DNA from: Ciona intestinalis
Lineage: Eukaryota > Chordata > Ascidiacea > Phlebobranchia > Cionidae
Assembly: GCF_000224145.3 (NCBI RefSeq)
Contig: NC_020169.2
Span: 5,151,485-5,215,484 of the forward strand
Direction of reading: 5' to 3'
DNA length: 64,000 bases
Below, one piece after another: positions 55,305-64,000 of this stretch. The stretch's first letter is position 1. Each line of letters opens with the position of its first letter. The notes under the pieces are model-generated. The model saw nothing but the letters and a program-made list of their open reading frames with translations, ran no database searches and was not told the DNA's origin. A program made the position numbers and the translations under genes.

Positions 55305-58300
55305 TCAAGCGGCATCTTCTGTAAAATCGTCCTTGACGATAAATGCTTCGCTCTTCTTCTTCTTTTCGTCCTCCAACTCATAAAAGTCCTCATCGATTCG
55401 AGCCCAGGATTGCACGTCAGTTTTAAGAGTTGCCAACACAACGAAGCCACCGAGTGCTGACACTGCTGCACCAACATAGTAGACAATTCTCCATGCTTCA
55501 CGTACATCGGCCACCTAAATAGTCATGTATATATACACGCATAACTTGCTTGGTACAGGCTCATATAAACAAAATTATTCTCCGGCGCTATAGCAAACTG
55601 GTTACCGCGTGTGCCTCTAGCCCAGAATTCACGAGTTAGAGGCTTGATGCTGCTACCGTTGTAATAACGCACAATTAAAGTTACATACGGGCACGAGGTT
55701 TGTGAAACAGAACACCCGTGTTATACCGACTATCGTTGCCCCGCCACACAAGAATAAATAAGTACATTTATTCAACAATCTAAAAGAAAGCAAATTCACT
55801 CACGTTTCCAGTAACATATCCTGCAATAGGTCCAACCACTTGGCCTGAGATAGTGGCAAATGTGTTGGTGAGAGAATAAAGAATTCCTGAGTAACGTGGT
55901 GCAATTTCAACATGGCAAACCTGAAGGAAAAACACAAGTTTAAGATATTGTTAAAATTGTTCTAGTATACGTAGTGGCGCATATATAAGACTTCTGCGTC
56001 CCATACTTGTACAGCTTGTTGTTCAAACTAGAGAAGTTTAGGAAATGTCTACAGTTATCCAGCATATTAGGTTGTATACTATGTAGAAACAGGTTGAAAA
56101 CGTTTAAAATCAGTCAGAATACATAATAAAAATGCCTTTGCAACGTTATGTTAGACTCATTGTTTCCGTATGTGGTATATTAAAGCAAAAAATGTCGTTT
56201 AAAACCAGAACACGATCTAGTGAACTCACTTTGAACCCAGGTGTAGCGAAACCTCCAAATCCTGCCGCCAGTGTAACCACCAATATAGCAGCTGCTGGGT
56301 TGCAACCAAGGTAACCAGCAGATACGAGGAATATGGCAGGGACGAATTGGGCTGGGAAAATATAGTTGGTCAACAATTAAAAGAGAGCATTTTGAATGTG
56401 TTTACTTCGGTTGTGTGATTATGTGTTCAAGAATACGAAAGTAATAATATAGTAATGTGGTTTAGGATGAAGCCAGTTGGCAGATGTCCCACATTTCGTA
56501 ATCGTGTGTTTACTGCCTAATAGGACGAGAAAATAGAATGAAAAGATGTACCATCTTACCCCAATCTAAAATACAATATACATACACCCTACATTAGCAG
56601 CTCACGAACCGATTACGATAAGGATCCTTCGAACATTCAGTGTCGATAATCGTTTCGTTTCTCTGATAGAGTCTGCTATCCACCCAGCTAATGTTGTGAA
56701 AAACCACAAAGAGATAAATGGGATAGCTGCCAATGCGCTGTTCTGAAATAAAAATGTTTTGTTTAAACTTAGAGGTAAGTCGGAACACAGAAAATGTCTA
56801 TGTTTTTTCCTTATAAGTATATAAGGTACGATTTTGTAAAAAAAAACAGCACGTGTTATTCTTACTGCAGTTTGTAACTGTTATTTTTTTGAGTGGAATT
56901 TAAATATGCTTGTATAATGTATAGGTCAATACACGTTACACGAAAATACTGTATTCAAAAAGGCATTTAGAATTTAATAATCTTCTTACATCTTTTATAC
57001 TGAGTCCAAACACTTGATCAATGTACGAAGGTAAGTTCGTGAGCAGGTTGTAGTGCCCGTAGTTGGAACAAAAATGGCCGATAAAGAGACCCCAAAATAT
57101 TGGTGACGTAAATATTCCTCTCCATGGTATTTTAGGCATATCTTCATCCTGTTTGAAAATGTCAATTAATTGGGAAAAAAGTGTGGCGCGCCTTCCTCTT
57201 TAGTCTAGGAGTATAGGGGTTCGAGCCTCGACGCTGCACATAGACAAACATTTCATGACAATTGCTCTAATTCAATGGTCCTATATAGGATTCCAAAAGT
57301 GTCAGATATGCACTAAGAAAATAAAAACAGTGGGCACCAGGTGTATGAAACAGAACCACCGTGTTATAACGACTGTCGTTGCCCCACCAGGCGAGGTTAT
57401 ACTATAGTGTTTCCGAAGATTGAGAAATCCAACAGATACAACTATCCCACCTGCTTATAATGAGTCCCAATGGATTGTTCAATGTATCTTCTTTCTCTCT
57501 CCGATATACGAGGGTGCTTAGCTGGAGAATCGTAAGCGAAGATTGCCCACAAAATCACCCAACAAAAACCGATGATACCTGAAATAAGAAACTGCTTGTG
57601 TACTGCCAACTTAAAACAATGCTACCAGCTTAACTCTATGTAGACTTTTGTACTGAAAACGTCCAGGCAGTATGTTTCTGTAAACTTTAGCTCGTTTCGA
57701 TTATTTAACTACTGTGAAGCGTAATTCGCTGTACATTAAACTACCACTGTTACTACATGTATGGATTCACAATAAAATGAACCACAGTCATACAGCTTGT
57801 ACTCATGCAATCTTTATTCCAAAGTACAACTAACTCGTTCTTTCACAAACCGTTCCCATTCGTCGACAATTCAATCAGCGAGAAAAACGCAAGCGAGTAT
57901 TGCTATAGCGCAAGGCGCACAAGGCGTGGAAAATGATTAGTCTAAACGAAACGAAAATCTTATTCGCGTACAAACATAACACAAGACTGGCAATATATTT
58001 AAACCACATTTTAACTATAGTGGACTAGTCCCCGAAGAATATTGTACGCTTAACTATAAGGAAATGCAAAACGTTAATAATGTAAGTTTGTCGTTTGCTT
58101 ACCCATAACGTAAAACACTGAGGGCCAGCCGCCAGCAAATCCATGACGCGCTAGGTATCCAGATAAGTTATAGGAAAGAGCTGTTCCGATGTTTGTGCCT
58201 GTTTAATTACAACATTTAAAATATGGAATGAATCTTTAATCGTTAGTCATATTTAGTTGATTTTTGGATTCTAAACTATGAACGAACAAAAATCCGAAAA

Positions 58301-59708
58301 CATGCCTTATACCCATAGTTGCAGAGTTAGAAACAACATTATAGTAATGCCATATACACATATAGTATCGTATCCGAAACACAGTGTCATATAATATAAC
58401 ATACAGCGTATATAAGCGTTCCTTACCAGTCATTGTAATCGAAATAAGCTTTGATCTCGCCATGGGTGGAGCCCACTTCCCCCACATCCCGTGATGTACA
58501 GGATACATTGGACCCTGTGTAATAAGTACTTTACATTCTCTACAAAATTAACAAACACATATAGTAGAGGGACACTTTTCTTTTTTTTTGTCCCATTCGG
58601 TGATAAACAAATATTATATACATAACCGGAGCCCCGCGACTCCAACAGAACGTTGTTAATTGTAAAAAACACGATTAGTAAATATTGGATTTAGGAGCTA
58701 ACGGTATCCCATCTTACCCCACAAAATTGTACATACTTTATATACAGTTTGCTGTTACATTCTTACTTGCGAAACTCCCAGCAAAACCCGAGTCGCCATC
58801 AAATACCAAGGCCCCATTCTCGCCATGGTAGGTGTTAGCATTGACAGGAGCGAGGACATAAACACCGCTCCACCGAAGACGATCTTTCCACCGAACTTAT
58901 GCTCCAGGAAGCCGCCTATGATTTGTGTGGTCATGTAGCCATAGTAAAAAGCTCCCAGAATCCAACCACGGGTTGGGCTGTCCCATTCAAAGGTCTCGCT
59001 GTTTTGGTAGTGGAGTTCGTCTTCCTGTATGTGCGAATAAAATATTAACTCAGTAACTGCACATATACAGCAGTATACCACAACAGAATAATACATACAT
59101 GACAGTAAACCACAGTGGTTAACTAATTTAAAATGTCATAACCTTAAAGTTGATTTAAAAAACTGTTATCGTTGTTCAACTAAGTTAAAGAGGTTAAACT
59201 TTGTCAAAGGAAGCGGGATTTCAAAATATCTTAACGACAGGCATACCAAACGACAAAACACGTAAGTTTCAATTAAAATATGATACAAATACAATTGTAG
59301 GATAAATATGGGAGATAAAACCAGCTGGCTGTACGAACAGAGATATGAAATAAACTTTCCATTTAGAAAATCCAAGATATATGTATCAATACACACCCTT
59401 ACCGTTTGTTCTACGGGTGGCTGGGTGACATTTGGAAAGTTGTCGGCTACAATTTTCAGCTCATCTGCATTGCATGCGACCAACGATTGGTTCTTGTTTC
59501 GTGCAAGCTGCTTTGAGTCTACCATCGCTACCATGGCAACGCTAAGGTTGGCGCGCATCATGTACATGTTCATCATTCCAAGGAAAAACAAAGCTGTGAG
59601 CACGAAACGACATTCGATCCAGTTTTCCAAGCGCCTCATGCGCGAAGACGTGGTCGAAGATTGCCGCTCGAGCCGCGGCTTTGATCCATTGCGATACGGT
59701 TGCTGCAT
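55305..59708 (-). CDS. SLC17-family anion/proton carrier, sialin-type
   Basis: Exons from the 5' end: 59403-59708, 58767-59024, 58427-58514, 58103-58198, 57451-57578, 56990-57148, 56610-56742, 56230-56351, 55804-55920, 55305-55514, giving 538 aa. SLC17 proteins are 12-helix major facilitator carriers of sialic acid, glutamate, phosphate or nucleotides, in lysosomal, vesicular or plasma membranes. Landmarks: YMMRANLSVAMVAMVDS in helix 1, TRGWILGAFYYGYMTTQIIG, HGMWGKWAPPMARSKL (family form H..W..WAPP.ERSKL), GFGGFATPGFK, and VEIAPRYSGILYSLTNTFAT. The long first luminal loop with N-glycosylation sequons fits sialin (SLC17A5), but the substrate cannot be told from sequence. The usual Glu of PP.ERSKL is Ala here. 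The tail is acidic/Lys-rich. Exon 56610-56742 ends at a weak GTTCGT donor. Confidence 0.93.
55583..55765 (+). mobile_element. SINE-like repeat with tRNA-like head
   Basis: The head GCTATAGCAAACTGGTTACC ... GTTAGAGGCTTGATGCTGC resembles degenerate tRNA-type A and B boxes. The tail AGGTTTGTGAAACAGAACAC then CCGTGTTATA ... GTTGCCCCGCCAC is shared with 9934, 57183 and 61445. In an SLC17 intron. Confidence 0.7.
56449..56572 (+). mobile_element. MITE copy 19, internally deleted
   Basis: Keeps TCGTAATCGTGTGTTTACTG, then CCTAATAGGACGAGAAAATA, and the right end ACCATCTTACCCCAATCTA. The left terminus is rearranged (GGATGAAGCCAGTTGGCAGA). In an SLC17 intron. Confidence 0.7.
57183..57412 (+). mobile_element. 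SINE-like repeat, tRNA-derived
   Basis: A GGGGTTCGAGCCTC motif matches a polymerase III B box (GGTTCGANNCC). The tail CACCAGGTGTATGAAACAGA ... GTTGCCCCACCAGGCGAGG is the module shared with the other copies. In the SLC17 intron between exons 5 and 6. Confidence 0.75.
58558..58730 (-). mobile_element. MITE copy 20
   Basis: TATAGTAGAGGGACACTTTT at the left and TATCCCATCTTACCCCACAA at the right; part of the left terminus is lost. SLC17 intron. Confidence 0.8.
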
Positions 59709-60776
59709 GCTTGCGAATTAGTAGGAGCACGAATTCACCAAACTCAAGTTAACAAAATCCAAAGGACTAGGTTATACTGTATTGGTTACATTTAGTTGAG
59801 CTGTAAAAAAAAGATCGTTAAAACGCGATGCAGGTAATAACGCTAAACATAGAAAGCAAACTCTATTCCAGGTAACATCAAATTGAACCGGATTTGAGGG
59901 CTCTTTATATAACGAGTGATACCGATTTATTAGTCGTCGTCCGGAAGGAAATATCTCATCTGTTAAACCGCGTATTTAATCATATTTAGCTGGAAAGTTA
60001 CAATTACTCACCTATTGCTTGTATCAAAACAACAATTGCAGCAACTTTAAACTCGCTCTGTGTTTAATTATGGTTGTAAAACTCTCTTATTTGTGTTTAT
60101 CTGACCATTTATCTGAAGTGGAAACGATCACATATGCATTTGAACGTATAGGTTGTTGTATTTACACACTTGTATACAAATACTTGGTTTATATAATATT
60201 GGTGTGAATATGGTACCGAATCTCAAAAATGTAATGAATATGCCGACAAAAGCATAAATACACATAAAAAATGCCACATAGAATTAATATAAATAAATTA
60301 TACCAACAAAAAAACGAGAAATGGCACAGAAACGATTTGCATAGCACAATTTAAAAAATTAAAGTTGAAGGCATAAAACAGTATAAGCAACGAATTTGTG
60401 TGAAAAATTAGAAACAATAAAAAGAAAATTAAACTATCGATAAAGTTCAGTTATGTTTTTAATACATAGGATATTCTATTAGAGGTAAGTTTACCAAACA
60501 GAGTTATATATTGGCTTTAAATAAGCGATGCCAATTGTTTACATCTAGAAGTTTTGTTATAGAAATTTGGTTACAACTTACATCAAATAAAGTTTCCTAT
60601 ACATTAAAACTACAGGACTTCAAATCAACGTCTTAACAGAGTAAAAAAATGCTGTTAAGTTAGATATAACGTTGTACCGTCGGTTCACGGACACAATACT
60701 GCTTTAAATAAACGCCAGCAAGGTGTATTATAACTATATGGCGATAAAACAACCATCGCCCGCACTTTTTCATTTT
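59709..60776. other. Intergenic between SLC17 and ABCC5-like genes
   Basis: AT-rich 1.1 kb between the SLC17 start and the end of the ABC transporter gene, both on the minus strand. The 60019-60207 open frame has no recognisable domain. I see no other feature. Confidence 0.5.
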
Positions 60777-63841
<3,065 letters not shown>

Positions 63842-63907
63842 CTGTAAATAAAATCCTTCAGTAAATGAAAATATTAAAAATTAACCAAATCGTGGACATA
63901 TAATACT

Positions 63908-64000
63908 GTGGGGGAACTGGAGACACCTTTAGCACATATTATCAACATATTTTGATCGTGTTTTAAACAATTAACAACAGTCTATGGGAGTCTTGAGGAT
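63908..64000 (+). mobile_element. MITE copy 22, cut by window end
   Basis: CTGTGGGGGAACTGGAGACA then CCTTTAGCACATATTATCAA ... TTGATCGTGTTTTAAACAAT and ACAGTCTATGGGAGTCTTGA. The right half lies beyond the window. Confidence 0.85.

Overview
ORGANISM. This is animal nuclear DNA, AT-rich with short introns and GT-AG splicing, and most likely from an ascidian of the genus Ciona. The gene set is chordate (a connexin with chordate-type extracellular cysteines, calsequestrin, a sialin-like SLC17 carrier, an ABCC5-like transporter). The intergenic DNA and introns are littered with a ~190 bp terminal-inverted-repeat MITE and a tRNA-like SINE, which recalls the MITE and composite SINE described from Ciona (from memory, not checked). 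All exon models were built by eye from splice signals, codon phase and family knowledge. Where a complete model is given, its exon lengths sum to a multiple of three.

LAYOUT, LEFT HALF (+ strand). 1-7034: 3' part of a two-PH-domain coiled-coil adaptor (AFAP1-like). 8711-12446: calsequestrin, complete, 436 aa, ending in a KDEL-like KHEL. 13022-18872: V-ATPase catalytic subunit A, complete, 619 aa. 23348-28711: connexin, complete, 412 aa, seven coding exons. 31406-32125: a tiny two-exon bHLH gene (76 aa, NHLH/HEN-like), easy to miss because both exons are short. 32750-34645: a 29-bp minisatellite in two blocks of opposite orientation around a 50-N assembly gap.

LAYOUT, RIGHT HALF. 35012-36003 (-): small unresolved exons. 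37198-47596 (-): a second AFAP1-like gene, a clear paralogue of the first, without a recognisable first PH domain and with introns where the first copy has one long exon. 51605-54233 (+): single-pass membrane protein with EGF, calcium-EGF and sushi-like modules. 55305-59708 (-): sialin-type SLC17 carrier, 538 aa. 60777-63841 and beyond (-): 3' part of an ABCC5/MRP5-like ABC transporter.

HOW IT FITS TOGETHER. This is not a pathway cluster but ordinary mosaic gene order. Membrane and organelle transport functions (V-ATPase, SLC17 carrier, ABCC5-like pump, connexin, calsequestrin) are common here, but I see no sign of shared regulation. The most notable items are the small bHLH gene with an altered basic region, the calsequestrin ER-retrieval-like C terminus, the inverted minisatellite blocks (real palindrome or scaffold mis-join), and the duplicated adaptor gene with different intron structure. 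At least 22 MITE copies and 6 SINE-like copies or fragments are listed.
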